Positions 9,104 through 18,771 of a stretch of 64,000 nt of DNA are shown here, piece after piece. Both the position numbers and the translations under genes were made by a program. Below the pieces are notes generated by a model, which saw nothing but the letters and a program-made list of their open reading frames with translations, made no database searches and had not been told where the DNA came from. The stretch is taken from assembly GCA_913043255.1 (NCBI GenBank), contig CAJWLK010000001.1:186001-250000 (forward strand). The letters are read 5' to 3'. This DNA is from an uncultured Gemmatimonadota bacterium. Its GTDB lineage: Bacteria > Gemmatimonadota > Gemmatimonadetes > Palauibacterales > Palauibacteraceae. Position 1 is the stretch's first letter, and the number at the start of each line of letters is the position of its first letter.

Positions 9104-10122
9104 GGCACAGGAATGGTCTCTAAAAGACAATCAAGCACGCTTTCTGAATCGACCTGTTCCGCTTGAGCTTGGAACGTGAGGACGAGTCGGTGCCTGAGAA
9201 CGTCTCGCGCTATTTCCTTCACATCTGCCGGAGCGACAAACGCGCGCCCTTCGAGAAATGCCTGAGCTCGGGCCGCACGTGCAAGAAAGATAGTCGCGCG
9301 AGGAGAAGCACCGAACTCAATCCAATCGACCAACTCAGGGAGGTCATATTTCGCAGGCTCGCGCGTCGCGAGCACAAGCGCCAGGATATAATCTTCTAAG
9401 CGTTCATCGATATAGATATCTGCTAGAAGTTTGCGTGCGGCCAAAATTTCTTCGGGTTGCACAACAGCACTAATCGCCGGCGGATCCTCTCCTGACATCA
9501 ACCGCAAGATCTCTCGCTCCTCTTCACGGTCTGGGTAATCAACTCGAGTTTTGAACATAAACCGATCAACCTGAGCTTCGGGGAGCGGATACGTACCCTC
9601 GTGCTCGATCGGATTCTGGGTCGCCATGACAAGGAATGGACTTGGAAGGGGGTGTGTATCTTCCCCAATTGTTACCTGTCTCTCCTGCATCGCCTCAAGC
9701 AAGGCGGATTGGACTTTTGCCGGAGCACGATTAATCTCATCAGCCAAAACAATATTGGCGAATATTGGGCCTCGTTTTGCCGTAAAGGCGCCTGTTTTTT
9801 CTTCCCATACAAGAGTACCTATGACGTCAGCTGGAAGAAGGTCAGGCGTAAACTGAATCCGTCGAAAAGTAGTATGTACTGCTTCTGCCAACGTTCGAAC
9901 CGTAAGCGTCTTGGCAAGACCCGGAACGCCTTCTAACAGGATATGCCCCCCCGTAAGCAAGCTCATCAGCACACGATCAATGAGCTCATGCTGACCGACA
10001 ATCCGACGGGCCAAACCTCCCCTAACAGCACCCACGAAGCTCCCGGCTTCGCGGATCTTTTCAGCTTGGGCTTCAAGGTCCTCTTCCGAGATCCCCGCGA
10101 CAGCCAAGGCTTCAGAATTCAT
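9100..10122 (-). CDS. MoxR-family AAA+ ATPase
   Basis: 340 residues from ATG 10122, with GAGAGAG just upstream (GTG 10134 is an alternative start). Walker A is GVPGLAKT near residue 70, Walker B is [14 protein letters not shown], sensor 1 is MATQNP, and the FGASPRAT stretch with its Arg matches the MoxR C-terminal lid. MoxR ATPases are cytoplasmic chaperone-like enzymes that act on VWA proteins, five of which or their partners follow here. As first gene of the operon its upstream region carries the likely promoter and an inverted repeat at 10151-10172. Confidence 0.92.
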   Translation of the reverse strand: MNSEALAVAGISEEDLEAQAEKIREAGSFVGAVRGGLARRIVGQHELIDRVLMSLLTGGHILLEGVPGLAKTLTVRTLAEAVHTTFRRIQFTPDLLPADVIGTLVWEEKTGAFTAKRGPIFANIVLADEINRAPAKVQSALLEAMQERQVTIGEDTHPLPSPFLVMATQNPIEHEGTYPLPEAQVDRFMFKTRVDYPDREEEREILRLMSGEDPPAISAVVQPEEILAARKLLADIYIDERLEDYILALVLATREPAKYDLPELVDWIEFGASPRATIFLARAARAQAFLEGRAFVAPADVKEIARDVLRHRLVLTFQAQAEQVDSESVLDCLLETIPVP

Positions 10123-10150
10123 CCGCTCTCTCACTATTTCTTTCGATATT

Positions 10151-10172
10151 CGGTCCGGCTCAGTTCGGACCG
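10151..10172. repeat. inverted repeat upstream of moxR
   Basis: CGGTCCG and CGGACCG form a perfect 7-bp inverted repeat around an eight-base centre, 29 bases before the chosen moxR start. It could be a 5'-leader hairpin or an operator for a dimeric regulator. No poly-T tract follows in either direction, so it is not an ordinary terminator. The rest of the 10173-10378 gap shows no gene and no convincing promoter pair. Confidence 0.45.
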
Positions 10173-10378
10173 ACGACAGATTTTATGGACGCCATCCGTA
10201 GGCTATCCTCCCACCCCTCTTCAGCGTGTGACACCTCTATGACATTTCCGTCAGAGGAATCTATTACAGCCTAGTGGGGGGTCCGATCTTTATCGCTCAG
10301 CGTCAATGGAGCAAGACACCACACTTTTAAGCTACCCTAAGATTAGCGCACCGCCCCCTTCTTATGCGATGCGTTTTC

Positions 10379-11098
10379 CTAGATTCTTCCTGTAATACGG
10401 TACACCGCAGCCCTTTCATCCTCCGAAAGCATTCGCATAATACCTGAAGCCAGATTCCCCAGCTCGATTGGACCAAAGGCAATGCGGCGAAGTGTCCGAA
10501 CCTTGAGATCAAGCGCCGAAAACATCCGGCGTATCTCTCGGTTACGACCTTCGGTAAGAGTTAGCCCTATTTCGGGAGCCTTGTGATCCGGCCCTATAAT
10601 CCAGTCGGCCTCGCGGGCGATAGCTTTTCCGTCGCTGAGTTGGACTCCGGCAATGAGCCGTTGCGGAAGATTCGCAGGGACGGGTCCCACTAACGAAATA
10701 ACATAGCGCCGCTTTACTTCCCGGCTCGGGTGGAGTAATTGATGTGCGACATCTCCTTCGTTTGACAGCAAGAGAAGCCCCTCGCTCATAAAATCTAATC
10801 GGCCCACATGAAAAAGATGGTGCAATCTACGTGGGATGAAGTCGTAGACGGTGGAACGTCCTTCAGGATCTTTGCGCGTACACGCAACCCGTGCAGGCTT
10901 ATGGAGGGCGATCCAGTTGACTTCACGAAGCTTTACCGGCCTACCGTCCACCTTGACTTGCTGGACTTGGGGGTCGATGGTCGTTCCCAGCCGAGTAATG
11001 ACTAGGCCATCCACTCGTACACGACCTGCTTGGATTAACTCTTCACTCTTACGACGCGACGCGACCCCGGCTCGGGATAGAAACTTCTGGAGACGCAC
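10379..11098 (-). CDS. 23S rRNA pseudouridine synthase, RluB/RsuA family
   Basis: 239 residues from GTG 11098, one base after the scpB stop; a further start at 11131 would add eleven residues. The N-terminal S4 domain (RLQKFLSRAGVASRRKSEE) is followed by the RsuA/RluB catalytic motif GRLDFMSEGLLLLSNEGD, whose Asp is the nucleophile, and the C-terminal GRNREIRRMF. These identify a ribosomal large-subunit pseudouridine synthase. The order scpA-scpB-rluB is a very common bacterial arrangement and supports RluB rather than RsuA. Confidence 0.88.
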   Translation of the reverse strand: MRLQKFLSRAGVASRRKSEELIQAGRVRVDGLVITRLGTTIDPQVQQVKVDGRPVKLREVNWIALHKPARVACTRKDPEGRSTVYDFIPRRLHHLFHVGRLDFMSEGLLLLSNEGDVAHQLLHPSREVKRRYVISLVGPVPANLPQRLIAGVQLSDGKAIAREADWIIGPDHKAPEIGLTLTEGRNREIRRMFSALDLKVRTLRRIAFGPIELGNLASGIMRMLSEDERAAVYRITGRI

Positions 11099-11099
11099 G

Positions 11100-11735
11100 C
11101 TATCGCGATTCGGTTTCGACCTCTTCACCACTCATCGACCCCGTGGCTTCCGAGGTTTCAGGCGAGCGAACTAACGACCCAATATCGCTTTCAGTGACCT
11201 CTTCAGCGGTTGTTCGTGCTAGGGAAATAGGAAGGTCCTGCGCACGTGGAAGGTCCGAAAGAGACTGCAGAGCAAAATGATCGAGAAAATGTTTTGTTGT
11301 CCCGTATAACAAGGGTCGTCCCAACCCTTCACCTCGACCCACCACCGCAATCAATTCCCAGTCTTGGAGAGTACGAAGCACTGACGCCGACGCAACACCA
11401 CGTATCTCCTCAAGCTCGATCCTTCCAAGCGGTTGTCGATATGCAATAATTGCAAGTGTTTCCAGTGCAGCCCGGGATAGCGAAGGTGGCCGCGGAACCG
11501 AGTCAAAACGTTCCAGGTATGGAGCGAACTCAGGTCGCGTGAGAATCTGGTATCCGTCACCAAGTTGGTACACTTGGAATGCCCGACCGTCTCCTTCATA
11601 ACGTTCGCGAAGCCCATCGAGAGCTGTCCGAACGACCCCCACATCAAGAGACTCATCTGCTCGAGCAATTTCACGGGGTGTGAGGGGCGTCTGACTGGCA
11701 AACAGGGTGGCTTCGACGATTTGTTCAGGGCTCAT
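11100..11735 (-). CDS. scpB: segregation and condensation protein B
   Basis: 211 residues. The start MSPEQIVEATLFAS and the central winged-helix block (RAALETLAIIAYRQPLGR then IEEIRG-like LEEIRGVASASVLRTL and GRGEGLGRPLLYGTT) are typical of ScpB, the kite subunit that binds ScpA in the SMC condensin complex. The C-terminal 40 residues are acidic and likely disordered. It follows scpA by 25 bases and precedes rluB by one base, so the three genes are probably one transcript. Confidence 0.92.
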   Translation of the reverse strand: MSPEQIVEATLFASQTPLTPREIARADESLDVGVVRTALDGLRERYEGDGRAFQVYQLGDGYQILTRPEFAPYLERFDSVPRPPSLSRAALETLAIIAYRQPLGRIELEEIRGVASASVLRTLQDWELIAVVGRGEGLGRPLLYGTTKHFLDHFALQSLSDLPRAQDLPISLARTTAEEVTESDIGSLVRSPETSEATGSMSGEEVETESR

Positions 11736-11760
11736 AGATATAGATTTCTTCGTTCTGTGA

Positions 11761-12651
11761 TCATGAGTCTACAGGTGCCAAAGACAACTCCGAAGGCGTT
11801 TCAGTATCGTGCACATCTGTCAGTTTCGAAGCATCCGATGGCCTAACTTTATTAGTTGTCTTGGAGCCAGACCCTGACTTCTTACGGTCATTATCTCCAA
11901 AGAGCCAAATAAAACCAAATCGCTTCACTTGCTCAATTCGCAAAACTTGCTGTCGCGCCAATTCGAGACACGCCAGCAATGCTGCAACCACATGTTCCCG
12001 GTCACGCCACGAGCCAAATAGACGGCTGAACAAAAGGCGATCAGTTTGGTTGAGATGGGTGCGAATTGCACTCATTTTCTCCTCCACTGTAACAACTCTA
12101 GTCGGGGCCACGTGCGTAGTTACCGGATCAGGTTCAGGGATCGCGCCTGCAACTTCGATCAACTCTGCTAGTGTAGTTGTCAGTTTGCCTCGGACCTCTT
12201 CCGGTTGCTGGCGCAGCGCCAGATATCCTTTCCCAAAATGGCGTCGTCGCTCTGCTTCTGCGCCACCTAGTACACCTGCAACCTCCTGGAAAAGTTCATA
12301 TTCAAGCAGGCGCCGAACAAGCTCCGCTCGTGGATCTTCATCCCATTGCACATCGTCTGGTCTCGGCAAGAGAAGTTGCGCCTTGATCCGGATCAAGGTC
12401 GCGGCCAATTCCAAAAACTCGCCGGCACGATCCAACTCTAAGTCCTCGATGCCAGACTCTATAACGGCTTGGAATTGTCTCGTAATCTGGGAGATGGGGA
12501 TGTCGAAGATGTCGATGTCTTGGGAGCGAATCAGGTGGAGTAACAGCTCAAGCGGACCACTGAAGCGGTCTAACTCGACCAGAAACGTGTCTTCACTTTG
12601 CTGGCTAGACAGTCGATTGGGAACTGCCGTTGACAATCCTTCCATCCCCAC
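11761..12651 (-). CDS. scpA: segregation and condensation protein A
   Basis: 296 residues. The N-terminal block FSGPLELLLHLIRSQDIDIF followed by DIPISQITRQF is the ScpA signature that binds the SMC neck, and the FLELAATLIRIKAQLLLP helix follows. The C-terminal winged-helix region contains LFSRLFGSWRDREHVVAALLACLELARQ. ScpA is the kleisin that closes the SMC ring in chromosome segregation. The tail after about residue 255 is charged and Ser/Thr-rich. GTG 12651 (GAGGG upstream) or ATG 12645 may be the start. Confidence 0.92.
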   Translation of the reverse strand: MGMEGLSTAVPNRLSSQQSEDTFLVELDRFSGPLELLLHLIRSQDIDIFDIPISQITRQFQAVIESGIEDLELDRAGEFLELAATLIRIKAQLLLPRPDDVQWDEDPRAELVRRLLEYELFQEVAGVLGGAEAERRRHFGKGYLALRQQPEEVRGKLTTTLAELIEVAGAIPEPDPVTTHVAPTRVVTVEEKMSAIRTHLNQTDRLLFSRLFGSWRDREHVVAALLACLELARQQVLRIEQVKRFGFIWLFGDNDRKKSGSGSKTTNKVRPSDASKLTDVHDTETPSELSLAPVDS

Positions 12652-12798
12652 CTGACCCTCTAATGAAGGCTAGCTTCTTTGCTTGTTGATAGATCGAACG
12701 GTTTGTTCGACCCTGCTGCACACGCAGAGCAAAGGTAGCACGGTTTGGAGAGGGATGCGGCCACTGAGGCCAACTTCCCTCAGAATAACGCGACGAAC

Positions 12799-12827
12799 TT
12801 GAATCACCTTCTCATTGGGTCTATCTT
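12799..12827 (+). promoter_or_regulatory. candidate sigma-70 promoter of rpsT
   Basis: TTGAAT (12799-12804), a 17-base spacer and TATCTT (12822-12827) point toward rpsT, whose GTG start is 66 bases further on. The scpA-rpsT gap (12652-12892) is divergent, so promoters for both sides are expected; I see no equally good pair on the minus strand. Confidence 0.5.
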
Positions 12828-12892
12828 ACTCGACTTTTCCGACCCACGGCAGTGGGTTGTCGTTCGTGTACCGATTAAGGGGTGAAGAGCAC

Positions 12893-13147
12893 GTGCCCAA
12901 CAACGCCAGTCAAAAAAAGCGGCTCCGCCAGTCGGAGGTCCGCCGACTTAAGAACCGAGAGGTTCGGTCAGAGATTCGCACCCGAACCAAACAGCTCCTA
13001 GCGATGGAGTCTCATTCAGAAGCAGATGGTGCCTTGTCTGAACTCTACCGGATCCTAGACCGAGCCGCACGCCGTGGGATCATCAAGCTCAACACTGCAT
13101 CCCGACAAAAAGCGCGTATCGCCAAACACGTTCAGAGTCTCACTTAA
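12893..13147 (+). CDS. rpsT: 30S ribosomal protein S20
   Basis: 84 residues from GTG 12893, preceded by AAGGGGTGAAG. The frame is open further upstream to 12815, but those residues do not resemble S20, while VPNNASQKKRLRQSEVRRLK is a normal S20 N-terminus. The C-terminal half (SELYRILDRAARRGIIKLN then ASRQKARIAKHV) matches the HKNxAARxKSRL region of the family. S20 is a primary 16S rRNA binder and is highly basic. It stands alone on the plus strand between two minus-strand operons. Confidence 0.93.
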   Translation: MPNNASQKKRLRQSEVRRLKNREVRSEIRTRTKQLLAMESHSEADGALSELYRILDRAARRGIIKLNTASRQKARIAKHVQSLT

Positions 13148-13187
13148 GAAACACGCCGATAAAATTAAGGGGGTTGGCTATTATCTT

Positions 13188-13214
13188 CCTTCCCGCTTCC
13201 CGGAAAAGCGAAGG
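13188..13214. other. hairpin between convergent rpsT and pyrC
   Basis: CCTT-CC-CGCTT / AAGCG-AAGG with a seven-base loop forms a bulged hairpin 40 bases after the rpsT stop and 20 bases after the pyrC stop on the other strand. It may help end transcription from both sides, but no T-run follows it in either direction. Confidence 0.35.
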
Positions 13215-13234
13215 TTCAGTAAGCCTATAAAGTA

Positions 13235-14539
13235 CTAGGCTTCTCCCTCGTATCTTATCTCGCCCGCAACGATGGTCCAACGTACTCGCCCTCTGACTTC
13301 CTTTCCTACGAATGGTGTATTTTGGCTCTTCGAGTGAAACTGGCCAGGATCAACGGACCATTTTACATCAGGATCGAACACTACAATGTCTGCGGGACTT
13401 CCCGGCTGTAATGTGCCTCCATCGATTCCCATTGTCCGTGCGGGGGCACAAGACATTCGATCAATCAGTTGTGACAGTGTGAGATCACCCGTTGAAACCA
13501 ATTCGGTGACACATACGCTCAAAGCCGTCTCAAGCCCGACGATTCCAAAGGGAGCATCATCGAACTCTCGTTCTTTTTCTTCGTAATGATGTGGCGCATG
13601 ATCTGTTGCAATTATCCCGATCACACCGTCGATAAGTCCTTGGCGAATCGCCAAACGGTCTTGTTCCGTACGAAGCGGAGGGTTCATCTTCGCCTCCGTC
13701 CGATACCCACGCACTGCCTCTTCAGTTAAGGCGATGTGGTGTGGGGTAACTTCGGCGGTAATACGAACGCCGCGTTCGCGTCCACGGGCAATCAAACCGA
13801 CCGCTTCACGGGTTGAGATATGTTGGATGTGAACATGCCCTCCCGTCAGTTCCGCGAGAAACATGTCGCGTGCCACCACCGCTGCCTCTGACACATTGGG
13901 AATCCCTCGCAGCCCTAACTCAGTGGCAACCGCGCCCTCGTTCATGACACCCGCCGCCGTTAGCGCCATGTCTTCGGCGTGTTGGAGAACTGGGATATCA
14001 AACCTCTGTGTATACTCTAGAAGTCGACGCATGAGCAACGGATCCGCGATGGGATAACCATCGTCAGTCACCGCGACGGCCCCCGCCTCAACCAACCCAC
14101 CAATCTCCGTCATCTGTTCACCCGCGAGCCCTTTTGATGCAGCTCCCACCGGACTAACTCGCGCTCCACCTTCTCCCTTTCGGGCCCAACGTCTGGCCTC
14201 TTCGCGTACATATCCAACCGCAGCTGGGTCGTCGAGAGGTGGGTCGGTATTAGGCATTGCCCAAACAGTGGTGAACCCCCCCGCAGCGGCGGCCTTAGCA
14301 CCTGTCCGAATTGTTTCTTTATGCTCACCCCCCGGCTCACGAAAATGCACATGGACATCGATAAGTCCCGGGGCAACCACCAGCCCTTCAACTGAGATCC
14401 GCACAGCATCATCGGGACCGGAAATCCCTTGCTCTACAGCCATCACGCGCTCATCGACCACAAGCAAATCGAGCTCAGCATCCGTATTGGTGGAAGGATC
14501 AATAACACGACCACCGGTCAAGAGAAGAGGACGAGTCAT
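13235..14539 (-). CDS. pyrC: dihydroorotase
   Basis: 434 residues. It catalyses the reversible ring closure of carbamoyl-aspartate to dihydroorotate in UMP synthesis. Metal ligands are visible as HVHFREPG near residue 60, conserved His in later strands ([15 protein letters not shown]) and the catalytic Asp in IATDHAPHH near residue 305. The closing [13 protein letters not shown] is typical of class I dihydroorotases. The start ATG overlaps the pyrB stop by four bases, so pyrR-pyrB-pyrC is translationally coupled. Confidence 0.94.
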   Translation of the reverse strand: MTRPLLLTGGRVIDPSTNTDAELDLLVVDERVMAVEQGISGPDDAVRISVEGLVVAPGLIDVHVHFREPGGEHKETIRTGAKAAAAGGFTTVWAMPNTDPPLDDPAAVGYVREEARRWARKGEGGARVSPVGAASKGLAGEQMTEIGGLVEAGAVAVTDDGYPIADPLLMRRLLEYTQRFDIPVLQHAEDMALTAAGVMNEGAVATELGLRGIPNVSEAAVVARDMFLAELTGGHVHIQHISTREAVGLIARGRERGVRITAEVTPHHIALTEEAVRGYRTEAKMNPPLRTEQDRLAIRQGLIDGVIGIIATDHAPHHYEEKEREFDDAPFGIVGLETALSVCVTELVSTGDLTLSQLIDRMSCAPARTMGIDGGTLQPGSPADIVVFDPDVKWSVDPGQFHSKSQNTPFVGKEVRGRVRWTIVAGEIRYEGEA

Positions 14540-15510
14540 TTGTCCTCACCTTTGGCAGACTCCGCGAACTCTGGCTGGCCACCCGCTAAGAGATAGAGAA
14601 CAGCCATACGTACCGCGACACCATTGGTCACCTGCGGAAGAATCACAGATCTAGGGCCATTCGCAACAGCCGAATCAATTTCGACCCCTCGGTTTATAGG
14701 TCCTGGATGGAGCACAATCATGTCGCTCGCAGCCTGCTGAAGCCGGCTCGATGATATGCCGAACACACGGTTATATTCCCTAAGCGATGGCACATACCCC
14801 CCTTGCATACGCTCCAACTGCAACCGCAGTACGTAGAGGACGTCACACCATTCGATACCTTCTTCAACCCGTCCGAACACCTGAACACCCAGGTCCTCAA
14901 TGCCTGCTGGAATGAGCGTTTTCGGCCCACAAACCGCAACTTCAGCCCCGCATTTGAGTAGCCCCCAAATGTTCGACCGTGCAACTCTTGAGTGTTGTAT
15001 ATCTCCGACGATACACACTCGCCGGCCTTCAATATCGCCAAATCGGTCGCGAATCGTGAGCAAGTCAAGCAGAGCTTGGGTTGGATGCGCATGCTGCCCG
15101 TCTCCAGCATTGATCACATTTGAAGGAATCCGATCTGCCAGAAAACGCGCCGCACCAGACGATCCATGACGTACAACAACCATATGAATCCTCATGGCTT
15201 CAAGGTTTCGTGCCGTGTCTACGAGGCTCTCACCCTTCTGCACAGATGATCCGGAGGAAGAGATGTTTACGGTGTCAGCTGACAACCGTTTTTCTGCAAA
15301 CTCAAAACTAATCCGGGTGCGTGTCGAAGGCTCCATAAAAAGGTTGACTATCGTTTGTCCGCGCAAAATGGGGACCTTTTTGATCGGCCGCTCACTAATT
15401 TCTTTGAAAGGCTCAGCCGTATCTAGTATCCCAAGAATCTGCTCTCGGCTGAGATCCTTCAACCCGACAAGATCTTTGCCTAATCGTAGACCTTCCCCAT
15501 TGTCGGTCAT
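14536..15510 (-). CDS. pyrB: aspartate carbamoyltransferase catalytic subunit
   Basis: 324 residues. It joins aspartate and carbamoyl phosphate in the first committed step of pyrimidine synthesis. The carbamoyl-phosphate loop is [19 protein letters not shown] near residue 57, the active-site [12 protein letters not shown] follows near 140, and the C-terminal [12 protein letters not shown] matches the aspartate-binding loop. No pyrI regulatory subunit gene is adjacent, consistent with the pyrR-pyrB-pyrC type with a dihydroorotase partner. Four-base overlaps on both sides show coupling. Confidence 0.95.
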   Translation of the reverse strand: MTDNGEGLRLGKDLVGLKDLSREQILGILDTAEPFKEISERPIKKVPILRGQTIVNLFMEPSTRTRISFEFAEKRLSADTVNISSSGSSVQKGESLVDTARNLEAMRIHMVVVRHGSSGAARFLADRIPSNVINAGDGQHAHPTQALLDLLTIRDRFGDIEGRRVCIVGDIQHSRVARSNIWGLLKCGAEVAVCGPKTLIPAGIEDLGVQVFGRVEEGIEWCDVLYVLRLQLERMQGGYVPSLREYNRVFGISSSRLQQAASDMIVLHPGPINRGVEIDSAVANGPRSVILPQVTNGVAVRMAVLYLLAGGQPEFAESAKGEDK

Positions 15511-16091
15511 TCTTCACCCACCTCACTGGAGCCGGCTAACGCAGCGGAACGATCGACAAGATCAACCCCCCAGGCCCCATCAATGGTGGGAACACGAACT
15601 GAGATCTCTTGTCCAGGAGCCACTTCCGCGAAATGTCCAGCGTAGTCTGGTTGGATTGGAAGCTGACGCCCACCCCGATCGATCAGTACGCAAAGTTCTA
15701 TTTTGGTGGCCCTTCCAAAGTCCGCCAACTCGTTCAACGCAGCTCGGATAGTTCTTCCGGTGTAAAGAACATCATCGACCACCACGACATGGGCACCATC
15801 GATACTGCTTTCAATGACTGTCGTCCCAACCCTCGGCAAGGAATCTATCTGGCCAAAATCATCACGATAAAGCGTAATGTCGAGCGATCCGATTGCAAGT
15901 GTTCCTCGGATACCACGTAAATGCTCTCCGATAGATTCGGCAATCGAATCGCCTCGTCGGCGAATTCCCACTAGAACAAGGTGTGCCGCAGGTGGAACGG
16001 TCTGGCCTATTTGCTGGGCGAGTTCAAGCAAAAGGTTTTTCGTCGCAGATTCATCGAAGAGGGTCTGCGTGATTATTGGGTCGGTAGGCAT
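15507..16091 (-). CDS. pyrR: bifunctional pyr operon regulator / uracil phosphoribosyltransferase
   Basis: 194 residues from ATG 16091; an upstream in-frame start would add 34 residues not found in the family. The PRPP-binding motif [20 protein letters not shown] near residue 110 and the [12 protein letters not shown] stretch identify PyrR. It binds pyr mRNA leaders in response to UMP and may also make UMP from uracil and PRPP. It leads the operon with pyrB and pyrC, so self-regulation is likely, but I could not find a clear PyrR-binding loop or attenuator in the short leader. Confidence 0.92.
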   Translation of the reverse strand: MPTDPIITQTLFDESATKNLLLELAQQIGQTVPPAAHLVLVGIRRRGDSIAESIGEHLRGIRGTLAIGSLDITLYRDDFGQIDSLPRVGTTVIESSIDGAHVVVVDDVLYTGRTIRAALNELADFGRATKIELCVLIDRGGRQLPIQPDYAGHFAEVAPGQEISVRVPTIDGAWGVDLVDRSAALAGSSEVGEE

Positions 16092-16164
16092 TCGGTCGAT
16101 TACAGCGGACCTCAATTCGATCGGGTCGGTGGGCTGGGCACATGGCCGGCCTCGGTCGAGCGGG

Positions 16165-16193
16165 AGTATATGATGCAATAGCCATCTGATCAA
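16165..16193 (-). promoter_or_regulatory. candidate sigma-70 promoter of pyrR operon
   Basis: On the minus strand TTGATC (16193-16188), an exact 17-base spacer and TATACT (16170-16165) lie about 75 bases upstream of the pyrR ATG. Spacing and -10 are close to consensus. The predicted leader is about 65 bases long. Confidence 0.6.
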
Positions 16194-16210
16194 CGTCTCA
16201 ACAAAAGTTC

Positions 16211-18256
16211 ATGACGAACCAGTCTCTTGATTGGCGTAGCTCGTTGACCACTTCTGCAACTCGCCGGTACGTTCTGGTTATGCGTATCCTGCAAATTAAT
16301 CGTCCCCGACACCGGACACCGATTGCGTCTACAATCTTGTTTGGGGCCGTATGCATCTACGGATCAGTACTGACCCCCCCCCTGACCGGCCAGGAACCCC
16401 CTAGTTTTTCGGTAGATGGACCTATGGTCGTGCTCACTGAGGTCCCCTTCAACCTTACAATTCGAACCGATGATGAGGCAGCAGCTTTTTACAGTGTCTC
16501 ATCTGTCAAGGGAGAGGTACTTGTCTCCGGCGAACTCCCCACCCGCAGCGACATTACCACACCAGATATCGAATTGGCCTCAGATGACCTGCCGTTACTT
16601 GTAAAAGTTCAATCAGAGTCTGGGGAGGCGGAAGCTTCTTTTTCCCGGCCACAGTTCCCCGGATGGATCAGTCTACTCCCACCACTTTTCGCAATCGTGC
16701 TAGCGCTGATTTTTCGTGAAGTGGTGATTTCTCTGTTCTTTGGGATCTGGCTTGGTGCCTGGTTCGTCGCCGATCTCAATCCTGTTATTGGGCTTTGGCG
16801 GACTATAGACACATTCGTCGCACCATCCCTCGCCGATCCAGGGCACGCATCGATCATTGTATTTTCAGCACTCCTCTTCGGACTGGTAGGTGTGGTGTCG
16901 CGCTCCGGAGGAACTCGAGGAATTGTTGAGGCAGTTCGGCCACTGGCGACGACTCCTCGTCGTGCACAACTAGCCACATTTTTTGCGGGCCTTGCAATTT
17001 TCTTTGACGATTACGCCAACACACTCATCGTCGGGAATACCTTTCGACCTATATCGGACAAGCTCAAGATATCTCGCGAGAAGTTAGCCTACCTAGTCGA
17101 CTCAACGGCTGCTCCAGTTGTAACGATTGTATTTGTATCCACCTGGGTCGGCTTTGAAATTTCACTCATCGGCGATGGTCTAAAGATCGCGGCAGAACAG
17201 ACAGCTGACCCTGCACTTTCAAATACACTCGCAACAGCAAGCCCGTTCACCCTGTTTTTAAGCACCATCCCTTATCTGTTTTACCCAATTCTATCTCTGG
17301 TTATGGTGGGGCTCATCATTGCTATGCAGAGAGATTTCGGTCCAATGTATGGGGCTGAAAAAAGGGCTCGCCGCGGCGGAGGCGTCTTTCGACCAGGGTC
17401 ACAACTCTTGGTAGATACGGAAGAAACTGGTCTTGACGTCAAAGAAGGCGTTCCACTCCGTTGGTATAATGCGGTGGTTCCCGTTCTCACTGTTGTCTTC
17501 GTTGTCCTCTTTGGTCTCTACTTTGATGGGCGCAACGCGATTGGAGCCACTTCGCTCTGGGACGCATTTGGGGCAGCTGATCCGTTCAAGGCCATAATGT
17601 GGGGGTCCTTAGCTGGTTGTATGGTTGCGATCGGGATGCCCGTTGGGCAGAGAATCATCACCATAAAAGAGGGACTTTCCGGTTGGCTAGCAGGGATCCG
17701 TGCGATGACAATGGGGTTTATCATTTTGATACTCGCATGGTCTCTTGGCGCGGTAACAGAACAACTTGCGACGGCTAGATATCTCACTCAGGTACTTGAA
17801 GGCGGACTATCTCCGGACTTGCTTCCAGCCCTCACATTTTGTACTGCCGCACTCGTCAGCTTCTGTACTGGGACTTCTTGGGCAACGATGACGATTCTGT
17901 TGCCGCTGGTCATACCCTTAATGGTCGCGCTTGGTGGGGTCGTGGGCTTCGAGGGCGGGCTCGGTGGGACAGCACTTCCAGGCGTAGTCAGTGCAGTGCT
18001 CGCGGGATCAATTTTTGGTGACCACTGCTCACCAATCTCGGACACAACCGTTCTCAGTTCGATGTCGGCGGCGTGTGACCACATGGACCATGTTCGGACA
18101 CAGATGCCCTACGCATTGCTTGTAGCCGTCCTAGCTCTGCTATTCGGGCACCTGGCTACAGCGTACGGAACCCCAATCTGGATAGCCTACGGTCTATCTA
18201 TGTTAATCTTAGCGGGTTCAGTCCGATTTATTGGGAAACCAGTCTCAGGATTTTAG
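16211..18256 (+). CDS. NhaC-type Na+/H+ antiporter with exported N-terminal domain
   Basis: Up to 681 residues. The core has about a dozen hydrophobic segments and the NhaC-family signatures FFDDYANTLIVGNTFRPISD near residue 265 and FGDHCSPISDTTVLSSMSAA near 600. Such carriers exchange Na+ for H+ or amino-acid-like substrates. Unusually, the first about 145 residues carry a signal-like segment (TPIASTILFGAVCIYGSVL, cut near TGQE) and a beta-rich domain (MVVLTEVPFNLTIRTDD) before the first transporter helix. ATG 16280 (residue 24) is an equally likely start and puts the signal at the very N-terminus. The gene is divergent from pyrR. Confidence 0.85.
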   Translation: MTNQSLDWRSSLTTSATRRYVLVMRILQINRPRHRTPIASTILFGAVCIYGSVLTPPLTGQEPPSFSVDGPMVVLTEVPFNLTIRTDDEAAAFYSVSSVKGEVLVSGELPTRSDITTPDIELASDDLPLLVKVQSESGEAEASFSRPQFPGWISLLPPLFAIVLALIFREVVISLFFGIWLGAWFVADLNPVIGLWRTIDTFVAPSLADPGHASIIVFSALLFGLVGVVSRSGGTRGIVEAVRPLATTPRRAQLATFFAGLAIFFDDYANTLIVGNTFRPISDKLKISREKLAYLVDSTAAPVVTIVFVSTWVGFEISLIGDGLKIAAEQTADPALSNTLATASPFTLFLSTIPYLFYPILSLVMVGLIIAMQRDFGPMYGAEKRARRGGGVFRPGSQLLVDTEETGLDVKEGVPLRWYNAVVPVLTVVFVVLFGLYFDGRNAIGATSLWDAFGAADPFKAIMWGSLAGCMVAIGMPVGQRIITIKEGLSGWLAGIRAMTMGFIILILAWSLGAVTEQLATARYLTQVLEGGLSPDLLPALTFCTAALVSFCTGTSWATMTILLPLVIPLMVALGGVVGFEGGLGGTALPGVVSAVLAGSIFGDHCSPISDTTVLSSMSAACDHMDHVRTQMPYALLVAVLALLFGHLATAYGTPIWIAYGLSMLILAGSVRFIGKPVSGF

Positions 18257-18312
18257 GCTGCACCAAATATGCGGACATCAACTTCCAAATAAATCAGGAT
18301 TTTCACGAGCCG

Positions 18313-18771
18313 CTAAGATCTTCGAGCCTGGAAGAAGCGTTGCAGTATATGGGCCGACTCTCCGGCAAGAATTCCCTCAATGAGTTCAATGTGATGGTTG
18401 AGACGAGGATCTTGAGCGAGGTTTGCCAGCGAACCACACATCCCCGCCTTGGGATCACGCGCACCAAATACAAGTCTTGAAATGCGAGACAAAACAGCTG
18501 CACCTGTGCACATAGAGCAGGGCTCAAGAGTCGAATAGAGCGTATGTCCCTCCAATCGCCAGTCCCCAGTGCGGATCCCGGCTTCACGTAACACTAACAT
18601 CTCGGCATGTGCTGTTGGATCGGATAGTTTCCGAGTCCTATTGTGCGCTTCTGCCATAATGTCTCCGTTTGGAGAGACAAGAAGCGCTCCAACAGGGACT
18701 TCGCCCTGCGTGGCAGCCGCATCCGCAAGTTCAAGAGCGTGCCGCATGAATGACTCATGTGGAGCGCTCAC
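18313..18771 (-). CDS. tadA: tRNA-specific adenosine deaminase
   Basis: 152 residues. It converts A34 to inosine in tRNA-Arg(ACG). The zinc-deaminase motifs are complete: HAEMLVLREA (His ligand and catalytic Glu) near residue 53 and PCSMCTGA (two Cys ligands) near 83. The SRISRLVFGARDPKAGMCG stretch is typical of TadA rather than cytidine deaminases. Its ATG overlaps the gltX stop by four bases, so the two translation-related genes are coupled. Confidence 0.92.
   Translation of the reverse strand: MSAPHESFMRHALELADAAATQGEVPVGALLVSPNGDIMAEAHNRTRKLSDPTAHAEMLVLREAGIRTGDWRLEGHTLYSTLEPCSMCTGAAVLSRISRLVFGARDPKAGMCGSLANLAQDPRLNHHIELIEGILAGESAHILQRFFQARRS

Noticed and set aside
4592-10122. MoxR/VWA cluster as a phage-defence system
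   Set aside because: All six genes match the standard bat operon, and no defence effector or nuclease is present.
11861-12655. 264-codon open frame antisense to scpA
   Set aside because: It lies wholly opposite a well-conserved ScpA gene, is rich in Ser/Arg in a shadow-like way, and has no recognisable motif.
16092-16160. PyrR-dependent attenuator in the pyrR leader
   Set aside because: I found neither the conserved PyrR-binding loop nor a terminator hairpin with a T-run in this short leader.
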